Of a stretch of 64,000 nucleotides of DNA, positions 22,401 through 35,009 are shown one piece after another. The notes beneath the pieces are model-generated. The model made no database searches and was not told where the DNA came from. It saw only the letters and a program-made list of their open reading frames with translations. The position numbers and the translations under genes were made by a program. Origin of the DNA: Hsuehochloa calcarea (taxonomy: Eukaryota > Streptophyta > Magnoliopsida > Poales > Poaceae); the NCBI GenBank assembly GCA_036346395.1, contig CM070615.1, positions 4,593,534-4,657,533 on the forward strand, in the 5' to 3' direction. The stretch's first letter is position 1. Each line of letters begins with the position of its first letter.

Positions 22401-23519
22401 TTTATTCGGATCATAGGCTCACGAATCACAAGGATAGCTTAATGTTGACTCAGCAAAATCCATTTGTAATTCATCCCACAGTTTGGTAATGGCTGGCACG
22501 AAAGACATTACAACATGGGGGGGAGCTAATAAGAACCTCATGTTGTAAAAGTGTTGCTCACTCCAATAAAAAATATACAACGATTTAGAAAGCGTGGAGA
22601 CAAACTTTCTTAACTTTGCCCGCTCGTATATTAAAAAACTATTTGTATTAGTCATGTTGAAAATGGTACCATTAGATCAATTATGAAAAATATTTTCATA
22701 ATATAATGACTTTATATTATTTTATGAATATATTCTTTAAAAAAAATTAATGATTAAAATTGTATATTAGAGACTATATCGATATTCAAAATATTATATA
22801 TTTTTTAACGGAGGAGTACGTATATGTATCATACATGAAAGTGACTTATGTCTGACGCCGTACTCATGGAATTAATGCCATTCGATCTCTCTGTTTGTAC
22901 TAAAATACAATAGTAGTATAATGCTAATGATTTATTTACCGTTAAAACATTGAGCTTACGCCATTTAATCACACTAATACAACACGGGCCCACATGTCAG
23001 ATGGTGTTAACTTGCGATACACCCACACCGCGTACTCGTAGCAGCACTCGTGTAGGAAACCCTATCCACGTTCCCCACAACCATCTCCGCCCGCGCACCA
23101 CGTGCACTAGACCCAGCCAACTGACAGGTGGGTCCACGCCCACCAAGCCTCGAGGACGAGGCCCACGCAGCCATCCTGCGACGCGGCCGCTCATCCGCAA
23201 GGAGGCCCCGAGGCGTGGGACATTCTCGCGCCGAAGCCCCGCCGCGCAAAGACGCTTTTGCCCCTCGCTTCGCCTCGAATTTCCCTCCCCACACCACGCG
23301 GCTCTCTTAAAGCGCTCTCGTGTTCCTTCTTCCTCCCACTCCTGTCCTTCTCCCTCTTTCAAGTGCTCCAACTACCCAGCACCCACCACCACCACCCGCC
23401 TCGCGAACCTTCTAGAACACGCCACCGAGCGAGCGGGAGATTGAGCAGAACCCTAGGTGAGAGGAAGCTTCGAGGGGACGATGCGCGGCCGGTGACCCGT
23501 GCCGCGGCGGAGGGTGGGG
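22401..23519 (+). promoter_or_regulatory. Upstream region and 5' UTR of the kinase gene
   Basis: An AT-rich spacer to about 22950 passes into a GC-rich stretch (23000-23519) with pyrimidine runs, typical of the promoter and 5' UTR of a grass gene. CTCTTAAAGC near 23306 is at most a weak TATA-like site, so the start of transcription is not fixed. A minus-strand 78-codon frame at 22419-22655 has no recognised match. Confidence 0.4.
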
Positions 23520-26500
23520 ATGGCGGTGGAGGAGGCGGAGGGTGGGCCTGGCGGGGGCGTCGAGGAGGGCGTGGGGGAGAGCTCGTCCCCGCCGCGCGAC
23601 GCCGCCGCCCCCACGCCCGCCGCGTCGGGTGGGAGCGGAGGTGGGGGAGGGGGAGGGGGCGGAGCGCGCGACATCTGCGGCGAGGTGTTCGAGCGGCTCG
23701 TCGCCGAGGGCCACGAGGAGGCGGCCGACCCTGACTTCCACGCCCAGCTGGACGCCCATTTCTGGCGGCTCCCCCCCAGGTGATTGATTCATTTCCCCAG
23801 CCTGCCTCTTAGGTTTGCCAAGGTCTCGCCTAGCTTAGTTCTCGTGTCGATCCGTGGAATCTGTGGCCGGTATGACTGTTCAAATGGAAAGCGAGAACGT
23901 TTGGGTTTGGGTTTTTGATAAGTTTCGCGAAGATTATTGGTTAGGTTCGTTGTTAATTTGTAGCTGAAGTGACATTGCAGTTAGCTTCCACTGGTTTTTT
24001 TGTTTGACTAGGGTATGTAGTTGGAGTTGACTTAGTATTTTTTTCTCGAGGATTAGATGGATATTCGATTAGTGGAGCTGTGACTTGCTGGATTTTGAAC
24101 TGGCGTGTTCTGTGATTAAGCTAAGCTTGGAAGTAAATGAAGCGAACAGTTGTGTTTATTTATTTCCCTTTTGGGGGTGGGATCACTCACTCCCAGAAAG
24201 GAATTTTTTTTGTTCCGATTCTGAATCATTGTCTTTGACATGGCTGCTTGCCTCTTTTGATTGTGGTTGTGAGGTGGTTTTATATTTGGATATAATAAAA
24301 ATAGGGATTGGTTGAATTGCTGTGCTAGTCTCAGAGCTAGCCTTTGTAATTGCTCTTTTGTGGGAATTGTTTCCTTTTGTGATATCTCATATCTGAGAAG
24401 GAAGCTGGTAACTGCAGTCACTATGTTTATTTTTTTTTGGATTTAGTATTGCTAGGCTAATTAATTAATTATTCCATTGTTTTCTTTGGACAATCATAAA
24501 GCTAAGATTGGTTCTTCTTTTGTTCTCCCATTCTGTAGCTATCAGCTGGATATCAATGTCGACAAAGCAGCAGATGTCTTAGTCCATCAGAGGGTCTTGG
24601 CAGAAGCAAAGGATCCTGATAGGCGCCCTGCGTTCCATGTCCGTTTCCTGAGGGTAAAGCTCTTACTTATGTTGGTTTGGACTGTTCTACAAGCAACTAA
24701 TGTGCGCTACGCGACAATGGTAGCTACCTTTAGTGGCTACTTACTGGATTCTAGTTGCATATAACGGTTTTGAAAAACTGTTATTATCATTTGTATTATT
24801 ATTGGCAAAGTTTAGTTTGAAAAAATGGTTATACCTTTATAACTAGCCTTATTTCTCACTTAGGACCACCTCAATCCCTGACATCACGAGTTTTTGTGCC
24901 AAATGAATTTTGCTACATAAGCAACGTAAACCATCATGTCGTGGTGCAACTATCATTACACGACTTAAATGAAGGTTTTTGGATTTAAAAAAAAAGGAAA
25001 ACATTGTTATGGTAAAGATACATTGTGCAATAAGGAAAAATGCAGTTGAATGTGCATGTCCCTTGTCCCATGAGTTTAGACTGAACAAATGCTCTGTGTG
25101 GAATCTTCTAACAAGATATGGACTGGAACATCAGTTTTCTGATCTTGTGACCAAAAGAAGCTGAATGTGGCCATTGTTCAAAGACCTCTACAAAGATTAG
25201 GGAAACAGAAATGTGTCCATTGTTAAAATATAGGCCCTAATTCTGCTTCTTTCCATTAAATAGTTTGCTGAAGTGTTGTAAATACTGAAGAAAGTGACAG
25301 TGTATTTGTGAATACACGCTTGAGCATTGTTCATATATTGCGTACATAATATAATATGTTACAGCTGGTTGTCTTTTGGAGAAAAATGACATATTACAGG
25401 TGGCGATGAAGCTCACTACCTACTTTATTGTTACTGTGAAATACATCTTGGATAATGAACGATTTTATTTGCTTTGTATCTAATGCTTTAATATTTGGTG
25501 ATCTAAATAGGGAGATTAGAAAGAGAGAAGGCTCCTTATCTTGTAGATTTTGCTCTTTTTTCTCTTACTGAGCCTACATGTTTGTTCCATGCATTAATGG
25601 TTGTTTATCTTTAGTATCACCAATAGAAATCGGAGTTGTCAAATTGACTCTAAACTTTGATCAAAGATTGAAGACATGGATCAAACATATGACTCTGATG
25701 CATCCGAAGAAGGGCCTGATGATGGTGATGATCTTTCTGTAAGGTACTCATGCACCACACTATGTACTTATTCCATAGTTTTTGAGGAACCCCAAGTTGA
25801 GTGTAACATGTCTCTCTTTGCTGAACACTACTGCATGCCCATTCACACAAATGTACCCCTTCTTCCAGATAAAGCTTTCGATATCTAGACCTATTACAAA
25901 TATACTAATCTTGGCTGTGTATATTTCACAGGCAGAACAAATCATACACGCACATTCATGAGATAGTTTTCTCCACTATTGACAAGCCAAAGCTCCTTAG
26001 TCAGGTCAGCAATTCTGTGTGCTTTTTAACTTAACCTTATGATCAGGGATGGAAATCCCGGCCGGTTACTGCCAGTTACCGGCGGTAACCGGCCTTACCG
26101 GTGGGGGCCGGGATTTGAAATCCCGGCCGGTTTTTCCGGAGTTTGCAAATTCAAATTTCGAATTTCGATTGATTTTTAAGCAAAATTTAACGAAATTCGA
26201 CCGGGAAAAACCGGTACCGACCGCCGGCCGGGAATTGAGCCGGGACCGGTTTTTGAATCCTTGCTTATGATACATTTTTTAAGTCTTCCTGCTGTAATAG
26301 AATTTTTCAATCAATGTTGCAAAGGTTAAACACCTATCTTATTATGCCTGATTTGTTTTGTTTTCAAAAGTCTAATTTGAGCATTCCATCTTAATTGTTA
26401 AATTTATAATCTAGGCACCTTAGTAAAGGGCACCTTTTCTGCATTCAACAACGTATTAGACTATACATGCTAATAATTGCTCGATCTACGTATTCCTTTG

Positions 26501-29500
26501 ATAAGAGTAATTTGACCTTTTGCTCACAGTGTAGCATCTAACTGTAATATGTTCTGCCAGCTGTCTGCCTTGCTATCTGACATTGGACTGAACATCAGGG
26601 AAGCGCATGTTTTCTCAACCTCAGACGGTTATTCTCTTGATGTTTTTGTTGTTGATGGTTGGCTCATTGAGGTAATTTTAGGTTCTTGTCAATTTGTCAT
26701 GTCATTTGTTGATTTATCTGTATGAAAAAGCAGCAGACCTGAAAAGGCTGCAGAGTTAGGCAAGCCATCCATGTTCTGTTCTGTTGCACGAGGTTGGTTA
26801 CTTGGATGTTGGATCTAGTTAATGTAAGATTAGCACAATCTTCTTCTAAAATTTGGATGGGAAGTGTGCGAAACTTTGTCATAATAAAGTGATTTATCAT
26901 CCTGAAGTGTCGATATATTTAGGATTGTTTTTGTTGTTTATGGCAAATGAAGCAAGAAGCTGCAGCAGTTAAGCCATCCTGGGAAACTTCCCATTTGTTG
27001 GTTCTATTGTATCATTTGCTTCTTCATATAATTGTAATCATATGCGAAATGTTCACCAAGATCTCTCTCTCAGTGCTATCTGTCGATCCATTTGTTCTGC
27101 CCTCCTAGGCCATCTAGAAGCTGATTGACACTGTGCTGCAATGACCAATGATAGATTAACATGTCAGCACCAAGGAACCTATGTCAAAGAATTAGCTTGT
27201 GTGTTCTGATTCTATTTCTATATGAATTGTATTTCTTACACTACTCCAATGATGCCAATTTTGCAACGGTATGATCAGGACACCGATGGCTTGCACAAGG
27301 CACTGGAAGCATCCATTTTAAGGAATGAGGTAACTTCTCAGTCATTCGTATACATTGCCTAAGTGTTTGCAGGCAGATAATTTAGTCCTATTTCTGCTTG
27401 TGGTTGATGCACGAGACAGTGTGTCTTGTTCCATTTTCCAGAACTAACAGCACATTGCTGGTTCCTTCTGAGAGTGCAGGGTTCATGGTCTGGTTCATCT
27501 CACTCCTCAGCTGCAGAAAGAACACTGCCATTCCAAGTGAAAGGTGGTGATTGGGAAATTGACAAACGACTTCTGAAGATGGGAAACATGATCGCTTCTG
27601 GTTCTTGCGGGACTTGTGAGTCAAGTGCATATTGCTGAGTTAGTTAGTTGCTGTATTCAGTGATGCTTTCTCTTTATAGTGTAATATGCTTATGTGAAGG
27701 TTTCATGGGACTTATTTTGGTGAGGATGTTGCTGTTAAAGTTCTAAGAGCTGAGCATTTGAATAAGAATGTTTGGAACGAGTTCACACAAGAAGTATATA
27801 TTCTAAGGTACCTAACGTTCTATGAAACCACTTGTAACCTGTAAGATGTTCTAGCTATGTGATGTAGTTAAATATCCTACCTCCTACTTATAATTTGGTC
27901 AAATAGATTTAATTCTTTCATCATATGTAGAAATGAACACATCACAACTCTCAGATTAAGTATACCTGAATTGCTTTGTCCCTTGCAAGTACCAGGAAAT
28001 AAATATGTATACCCTACCTTCACCTTCCATACTTCTTTTCAGGGAAGTTCATCATACCAATGTTGTGCGATTCATTGGTGCATGCACAAAACCACCGAAA
28101 TTTTGCATAATTACAGGTGAGTTTTATGTTGGCATCAGCTGGATCTAATAGTAACCTACAAAGAATTGTTTGTCATACAGAAAATTAGAGTATTAGACCT
28201 GAAAATGTTTTAAACAATGCTCTGTGATTTCATAATATTTGACAAATATAACTTACAGCTGTAAGAAATTATGTTTTTTTTTACGTGAAGAGCATGTTTT
28301 TTCTTGCTTAACTGATGTCTTCGGAGGTTGGACCATTTTCCTCTCATCCTCTACTAATACACAACATCTATTTTTATATCTTACAGAATACATGTCTGGA
28401 GGAAGTTTGTATGACTTTGTGCACAAGCAGCACAATGTCTTGGAGCTCCCAACTCTCCTTAAGTTTGCAGTTGATGTATGCCGAGGGATGTGTTACTTGC
28501 ATCAGAGGGGTATCATCCATAGAGACTTGAAGACTGCCAACCTTCTAATGGACAAAGATCATGTATGTAGCCTATAACTCTTTACTTCATTGGTCAAGAA
28601 TATATTTATAGAAAAAATGGAACAAAAAGAAGACAAACATTGAATGTGAAGTATACTGTTAGTGCACATTGTTTATTTATGTGTTGTTATCTGTGTTGAG
28701 GTCTTGGGGCCATGCGTCGTACATTTATTTTTGATAAAGACTATTCTTTATTGATGAATGGTTTTGCTGTTTATTTCTTTAGGTTGTGAAAGTGGCAGAT
28801 TTTGGTGTAGCTCGGTTCCAGGATCAAGGAGGTATCATGACAGCTGAAACTGGAACATACAGATGGATGGCACCTGAGGTACAACTCTATTTACTGGAGC
28901 AATGTAAATCTACTAAAATTAACTTGAGTTAGAAACTCAGTTCCAAATGTGCCTGGGTAGTGCTGATGTTTTTTAGGTCTTAAAAGGAAGTGGCTGATAG
29001 AAGCTTCCCATATCAATATATATTGCTGAAGTCAAGAATTTGGATTAGTTTATTATTTCAGTGATCTGAGTATTCAATGGTTGTGATATATCATATTTAT
29101 GTAGTTTACAGTGACTACTGACTACTAATGAGATGAAAATTTTAAATTCGTTGCTAATATATCTTTGATGATGCATGCTTAGGTTATAAATCATCAACCA
29201 TATGATAGCAAAGCAGATGTGTTCAGTTTTGCTATTGTGCTTTGGGAGCTCATAACGTCACAGGTATATTCTTTTCTATGACTAGTTATAGGTAGTTAGT
29301 TACCTACCACAAATAGCGCATTTATCATTGCGATTGGCTGATTGCTGAGGCTTCTTAATTTGTCATTTCTGGTGTTTCCAGATCCCATATGATACCATGA
29401 CCCCTCTCCAAGCAGCTGTAGGTGTGAGGCAGGTATGTAATATACACAGGTGTTTTTTTATGTGAATAATATGTGTAAGTGTTGCACTGTAGTAATATGT

Positions 29501-29878
29501 GCATTGCGAAATGTGCTAAGTATCCTATCATTTTACTGTCATACCAGGGATTGCGCCCAGGGCTCCCAGAAAATGCACATCCCAAGCTATTGGACTTGAT
29601 GCAGAGATGTTGGGAAACCATTCCATCTAACCGGCCTGCTTTCCCAGATATATTAGCTGAACTAGAGGATCTTTTGGCACAAGTTCAGGTATTTCCATCA
29701 ACACCTGCATTTCCTTTCATTTCCAAAAAAAAGGAACAGGCCTCACTAGGCCCTACACCAAGAATTAAAGATAACTACTGGTCGTAGTACAATGTTCTCA
29801 ACCCCTTTTTACCTTTTACAGGAAACTTCGGGAGAGACAAGCCGACAACCAGAAGATGATTCCGGCGCAAAAGATTGA
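23520..29878 (+). CDS. ACT-domain Raf-like protein kinase (STY8/17/46 type), 15 exons, with 1-nt frameshift
   Basis: Proposed coding exons: 23520-23779, 24539-24653, 25667-25743, 25932-26004, 26561-26671, 27279-27329, 27480-27615, 27700-27807, 28043-28116, 28387-28562, 28783-28878, 29183-29263, 29382-29432, 29548-29688, 29822-29878. All introns are GT-AG and phases agree except at exon 7. The product (about 535 residues) has a poly-Gly N terminus, an ACT domain (HEIVFSTIDKPKLLSQ to LDVFVVDG), a glycine loop, VAVKVL, the HRDLKTANLL catalytic loop, ADFGVAR and GTYRWMAPE. Relatives phosphorylate serine/threonine/tyrosine, for example on chloroplast transit peptides. Exon 7 ends SGSCG followed by GGG ACT T, one base short of the GGG GAC TT needed to join exon 8 in frame (DLFHGTY). 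As written, the kinase domain is lost. Exon 3's acceptor is weak. Start ATG 23520 is preferred because its frame matches the family. Confidence 0.85.
26044..26263. mobile_element. hAT-type MITE inside kinase intron 4
   Basis: A 220-bp GC-rich palindromic element starting CAGGGATGGAAATCCCGG and ending CCGGTTTTTGAATCCTTG. It is flanked by a perfect 8-bp duplication CTTATGAT (26036-26043 and 26264-26271). Many CCGG/CCGGTTACCGG blocks fold back, which is why both strands are open. It lies wholly within the intron and leaves the splice sites intact. Confidence 0.9.
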
Positions 29879-30783
29879 CCCCTTGCATATACCTGACATT
29901 TTTTCTCATTCTCCGATTGCCCTATTTAGGATCCGGATCACTAATTGAGGAATGTAGCATATCATTTTTGGTTTGATTTTTCCTTTTATATACATTTTGA
30001 ACAATCATCTTGGGGCCTAATTTTTTTCGGTCTCGTTCTCATTGTTCTTAAATAGAGGAAATTGGATCGGCCTAGCTTGATATGTGAACCTGTGCCTGAG
30101 AATTTACCGCTATGTTCGTCACTTATAATGAAGGTGTGTTTTTGATACCTGTGGTTGCATCTTTTGTACCATCTGTCATTGCCAACAAGGCTGAATGGAA
30201 GGAATCATCGTCTTCCTCCTTTGGCGTGTGGTGAAGACAATTTCAGTTCAAAGTTCGTGCTACCAGAAACATTGGCTCCCTCTGTGCTAGCATATCAGAT
30301 CGGGCGAGGTTTGCATATGCTTGCATCTGAGTTCCACGCGATGTGAAGATGTACGTTATTGCAGTGTGAGCCTTCGATGCTTTTGGCAGCAACGCTCTGC
30401 TATCTGATGAAAAGGTGCATCTCAAGATGCTGAAGCAATGTACAAGTCACTTTAGTAAAATTAACAGTGGTGCTTGGATGCTCTCCCCAAAACTAGGACC
30501 CATTTGGAATGCAGGAATTTTACATGAATCCTCACGTAAGGAGGGCTCCATCTCAGTTGGATAATAGATAAATTTGACTCGTTATAACTACCAAAAGATT
30601 TTGCAAAGAAAGCAAATGATCAGCAGCGATATATATGCGCCTGGTGCCCTGCTCAGAGACTCGTTACAGGTTCATCAAAAAAAAAATGAAGCAACAATCT
30701 GGATGGATTTATTGGAGTTCAGAAGTGAAAAGGGGGACTACAAAAGATAGTCGCATATCAAAGGTAGCATTCCATTTCCATCA
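29879..30783. other. 3' UTR of the kinase gene and convergent spacer
   Basis: The first 250 bp are T-rich with AATGAAGG/TATAATG-like signals and probably hold the kinase 3' UTR. The remainder separates it from the 3' end of the oppositely oriented QCR6 gene. No other gene is recognised. Confidence 0.5.
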
Positions 30784-32795
30784 TCATTTGAGCTTATCAA
30801 AGAGCTTTGGTGCGACCTGCAAACACAAGTTTCACAAATGAATTGCCGTCAGGAGGCTCAAGAATGTTGTTTCAGAACTATTCAATTCAATGTGCAAGTA
30901 GTACTTACACACTTGTCAACGCAGGACCAGTAGTCGAAGTATTGCCCAGTGCAGTGCTTCTGCCCATTTTCGTCTTTCTCGACTCTCTTGACACATCTCT
31001 GCGCAGGGTAAAGCACAAAAGCTCAAACAGGCAAATTTGTGTGTTCATGGTAACATCCCCAAGATCATATTTGCCAGTAATAAAATGAAGCAACACAGCG
31101 TCTTGAAATTCAAGATCAGTAATATTGGCATATTGCCATGCTAGATTGTCATACACCCAAAATGGAATATAGATCATGGATTACCGGATCCATATATGCT
31201 GACATGCAGCTCAAGCAGCATGTGTACGGTTGTATCATTCTGACTTGAGTGCCTCGTCCATGCAATATGGTAAAGATCGCTGACCACTTAATACCGGCAA
31301 CACATAACTAGGCTGCTATAGGGAAATACAAAACTAAACCAGGTATCCAACAATTCTTTTCCAGGAGATAACAAATGGTGATAGGAATAGGATGGTTTTT
31401 GGGCCAATTTCTAGCAAAATAGGGTTAGATACTTTAAACAAACGGCCATATGTTCAATAAATTTCAGCCATGTACAGACCTTCAAAAAAATTTAAAAAAA
31501 TCCATGTGCAACAATCGTGTGAAACTTATGTCCGTAAATGTAAAACTGTAAATCAATTCAGTGTACACGATAACACCTAAATTGGTCAGCTTGCTAAATA
31601 GTAAATACCAGTCCAAGATCATTCGGCAAGTGATTTACAATAAAAGGCTGGTCACCACTGATTTTCCTAAATAGCCGATGTACTATTTTGCGTTGTGAGC
31701 GTGCACAGCAATGTGAATCTGAATGAGTTATTCTATTAACGTAAAGAAGTTTCATAAAAAAGAAATTTAACACACACCTCGTAGTCATACAATGATTTTA
31801 CACATTGTGGCTTGCAACGTTCCTCAAGGTATTTCTTTGGATCAGCAGGTTCATCATCCGCCCTAACATAATTTAAAAAAGTCGTTAATTGCTAGCCACT
31901 AATATAAAACCGTGAAAAATTAAGGAAAAATGATTGATTTCAACCATTTTAAGGATAATCCAAGCAACAAATCTTTATGTACAAAGATCCTTTTAATACA
32001 ACTTAACTACTCAGACTCAAAGATAGCCAATTAGTCAATCAGAAATAGGAGAGATGAAATTTCGAAGCCAACAGGGCAACAACACATTCAATCCCAGAAA
32101 AAATATTTCATTTCCCTTTTCCTTGAAACACAAGATCAAGCAATTTTCAAATTGTAAATCTCGAAAAAGGAATTATGTGTGTATAGAAGAGCGAAATTCA
32201 TAAAATGGGAGTTAAATGAAATATCTAAACCTGCAACATGGTCTGAAAGGTTTCCTTCCTCAATGTTCAGGACGCAAAAACACGGCACGGGTTGCATTGC
32301 AATGCACAAACACAAGAAAAAAAATCCTACTTCCATCCTATAAAGCTCCTGTATATGTGAGCAGAATACCATTTTTTTGCTGAGATACGTTTGAACCCCA
32401 TGAACTAATACTTGTGCAACTTTAGAGGCACAATCCCAATTCACGATATCAAGCAAAACATCTAGCGGCAAAGGAATCGTCAATCCTGTCACAGACTTAA
32501 CATGTGTTCTGAGTTGTGACCTACAATGGCAGTCCATTGAATATACAATGATTCTGTACTTCGTCACCCTTCTTATTGCCGATTATGTCATGCATTCATG
32601 ATGATTTCAATCGTGGAGACAAAAGAAAAAGAGCAGGTTGAAGGCCCAAAAATTGCTCTATCTTACTTCACGGATACAATCAGAAAAGGAACATAAATAC
32701 GGAGCATATGCAACAAATCAAGAAACGACCAAAGTTTAGAGACTGGAACTACCGTGCTTGAGAAAATCTAGACAAAGAGAAAGAAGTACCGACAT
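30784..32795 (-). CDS. QCR6: Cytochrome b-c1 complex subunit 6 (hinge protein)
   Basis: The 69-residue hinge subunit of mitochondrial complex III, which helps cytochrome c1 interact with cytochrome c in the intermembrane space. Coding exons on the minus strand: 32795-32794 (AT of the start codon), 31862-31778, 30998-30909, 30816-30784. Joined, they read MADDEPADPKKYLEERCKPQ, then a CVKSLYDYE stretch, RCVKRVEKDENGQKHCTGQY with FDYWSCVDKC, and VAPKLFDKLK. The cysteines of the twin CX9C-like hinge fold (17, 21, 31, 45, 55 and 59 region) are kept. All introns are GT-AG. The first intron splits the ATG after its second base, and its donor (AT|GTCGGT) is the least certain junction. The protein is short, acidic at the N terminus and of normal family length. 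The upstream region carries site II and telo-box motifs. Confidence 0.9.
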
Positions 32796-32879
32796 GGTAA
32801 TTACAAGATCTACAGCGAGATTTTTTGTGGTCTCCTGCACCCACGAATGTCGAGACCTGATCCAATCGATGGGTGGGTA

Positions 32880-33040
32880 GGTTGATTAGGGTTACGAGCG
32901 GTACGCGGAGACGCGAAGAAACAGGATGGAGGTGGAGAAGCGAGGAGCCGAGGAGAACAACGACAGGGAAGACGGCGCGTTTCAGTTGGGCCGAAGTTCG
33001 GATCGTGGGCTTTTTTTCAACTTCTGGTCCAGCCCATTAT
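32880..33040 (-). promoter_or_regulatory. QCR6 promoter with site II and telo-box motifs
   Basis: Upstream of QCR6 there are three TGGGCC/TGGGCT site II motifs (32987-32992, 33006-33011 and, inverted, 33031-33036) and a TAACCCTAA telo-box-like motif on the minus strand at 32886-32894. This pairing is known from plant nuclear genes for mitochondrial and ribosomal proteins, which fits a complex III subunit. Confidence 0.6.
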
Positions 33041-33059
33041 ATGTATATTTCCTACCTTT

Positions 33060-34669
33060 CTCATTTTTCTTTTGTAGCTTTAGAAAAATGACGAAGTGGA
33101 CGCGGTTAAGAACACTCGCTGGGGCGAATCCATCGGGCCTTCGTTAGGTTTGAGCCTACACTCCACGCCGATGCCGGAACCCTCCCTCCCCTCCCCTCTT
33201 CGGCCTCAGCCCACCCTACCTAAGAAGAAGAATGAGGAAGAACATGCTGGTTGGAAAATGAATTTCCGAACCTTGGATGAATCCCAAAAGCTACGAGCCC
33301 AATTGCGGTCTCACATACACCCCACGGCGGTAAGCAATCAATCGAACAACGACGAGACCAAGAGGAGAGCACGCCTAAGGGTTGAGGAAGAAACCCTAGG
33401 TAGGCACCCGGTAGCGATGTAGTGCGACGAGGAGGAGAGGTACTGCTACGCCGAGGATGGGGGTATGGGCGCACGACTGAGCGGAGAAGTCGAAAGCCTG
33501 GGCGGCGGTGTGAGGAGCCGAGGAGGCGTGATCGTGGCCGTGGCAACAGAGGGGAGGAGATGACTAAAGAGTCAAGGAGGGGGCGAGGCGGCATGGCGCC
33601 AGAGCTGCAGGTGCCAGGTGGGCTGCACCAATTTTACCTGAACAACCGGTGCTTGCCTGCCATTTGGTATATATAAATATATATTCTTGAATCTTTATTA
33701 GTTGACTTCTTTCATTTTTTTTCTCTTTAGCAATTAGCATATAGCCATATACTATGGTATATATTGTATAGTTAGTAATATAGTTGTATACTTGTATTTG
33801 TTCGTAGATTTGCAGTAATAGAGAAACGGATTTTACCCAACTCTTTCACAAACAATTCAAGTAGTACTCCCCCAACCGATATTTGTATCAATTAATTTAG
33901 TATTTTTGAACCCACCTCTATTTTTATCTAGACTTCGTCGCTGACTCTCTGCCCTGATGTCTCAGTCTACGAACCACAATGTTCAAGTATGCGTACAGTA
34001 CCCATGTTTTCTCAACATTTTAAGCTCTTACTGAAATCGTTAATGAATGAATTCAATACAAAACAATTCGTGGAACAGAAGCACGAGCTCAGCGAAGAAT
34101 GGGCGTACTCATTAAAAGGGAGACGGCCCCATTACTGAGTTTGGTTGCCGGCTTAATTATCATCCAAATCTGCTACTACACGACTCTGCCTGCAGTATAC
34201 TGTATCTATTACTATAAAAACGGTATTGATTGTACTATATTTAAAAAATACTGTAGTAATTAATATGAACCGTCCCACATCGGATGCTGATTGCTACGGC
34301 AGAGGATCCGTCTCCTTGGTAGACTGCTTGTCACAATAAAATCTCGAAAATGCCACGCATAGGATAATTGTGGTACGATACTGGTGGTACGATGCAGGGC
34401 TACGGCGTTGATCCTGGTGATCTTCTCGCTCTGGCCCACAAACTGAATATGCGCTGTCGTATGCATGCGTTGTAAGAAAACGTCGTACGCGCAGCACTGC
34501 CGAACACGAAGGGAAGAGGCGAAATGGAGTAACAAGGTGATGACGCCCTAACTTTTTTTTGTAATCTTGATGATTACTACTTTAGGGCGTAGCTAGCATT
34601 GCATTATTTTTGGTGACGTATCTAGAAGTTAGTCCTTCATCTTGTAGCTACCTCTTGCTCATGCGGTTG
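33060..34669. other. Intergenic region with a GC-rich block
   Basis: A GC-rich block at 33090-33660 is open in several frames on both strands (for example 33096-33422 plus), but no domain is recognised. The rest is AT-rich. A small perfect inverted repeat (ACGCCCTAA / TTAGGGCGT) near 34545-34590 can form a hairpin. No gene is claimed. Confidence 0.4.
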
Positions 34670-35009
34670 TTCTACTGTTACAAAACAGATTATATTAGAT
34701 ATCTTATCATAGACAGTTTCTGAAAACCGTTAGTATTGTAATTATTACAGACAATTTTACAAACGTGATTGTCTATGTTACCAGCGATGGCTAAAACCGT
34801 CTGTGATACATCATTATCACAGACAGTTTTTTAAAAAGAAATGTCTATGAAATATCACAGACGGAGACGGTTCTTAACGTATCATAGACGGAGACGATTC
34901 TTGTTAAGAATCGTTTGTGATAATTTTGTATCACAGACGGTTCTTATTTTTAAAAAAATTGTCTGTGATAAGTATCTCTTAATTTTATCACGACTTGGAT
35001 ACCTACCTA

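Noticed and set aside
22419..22655. 78-codon minus-strand frame upstream of the kinase gene
   Set aside because: The text looks protein-like but no family could be recognised and no flanking exon was found.
26049..26275. Overlapping open frames on both strands in kinase intron 4
   Set aside because: They result from the palindromic MITE sequence, not from coding.
27600..27710. Alternative splicing as an explanation for the kinase frameshift
   Set aside because: No other GT in exon 7 gives the needed phase and the only AG before exon 8 is at 27698-27699; a one-base loss explains the data better.
33096..33422. 108-codon plus-strand frame after the QCR6 promoter
   Set aside because: GC-rich, several frames open, no family match; not enough support for a gene.
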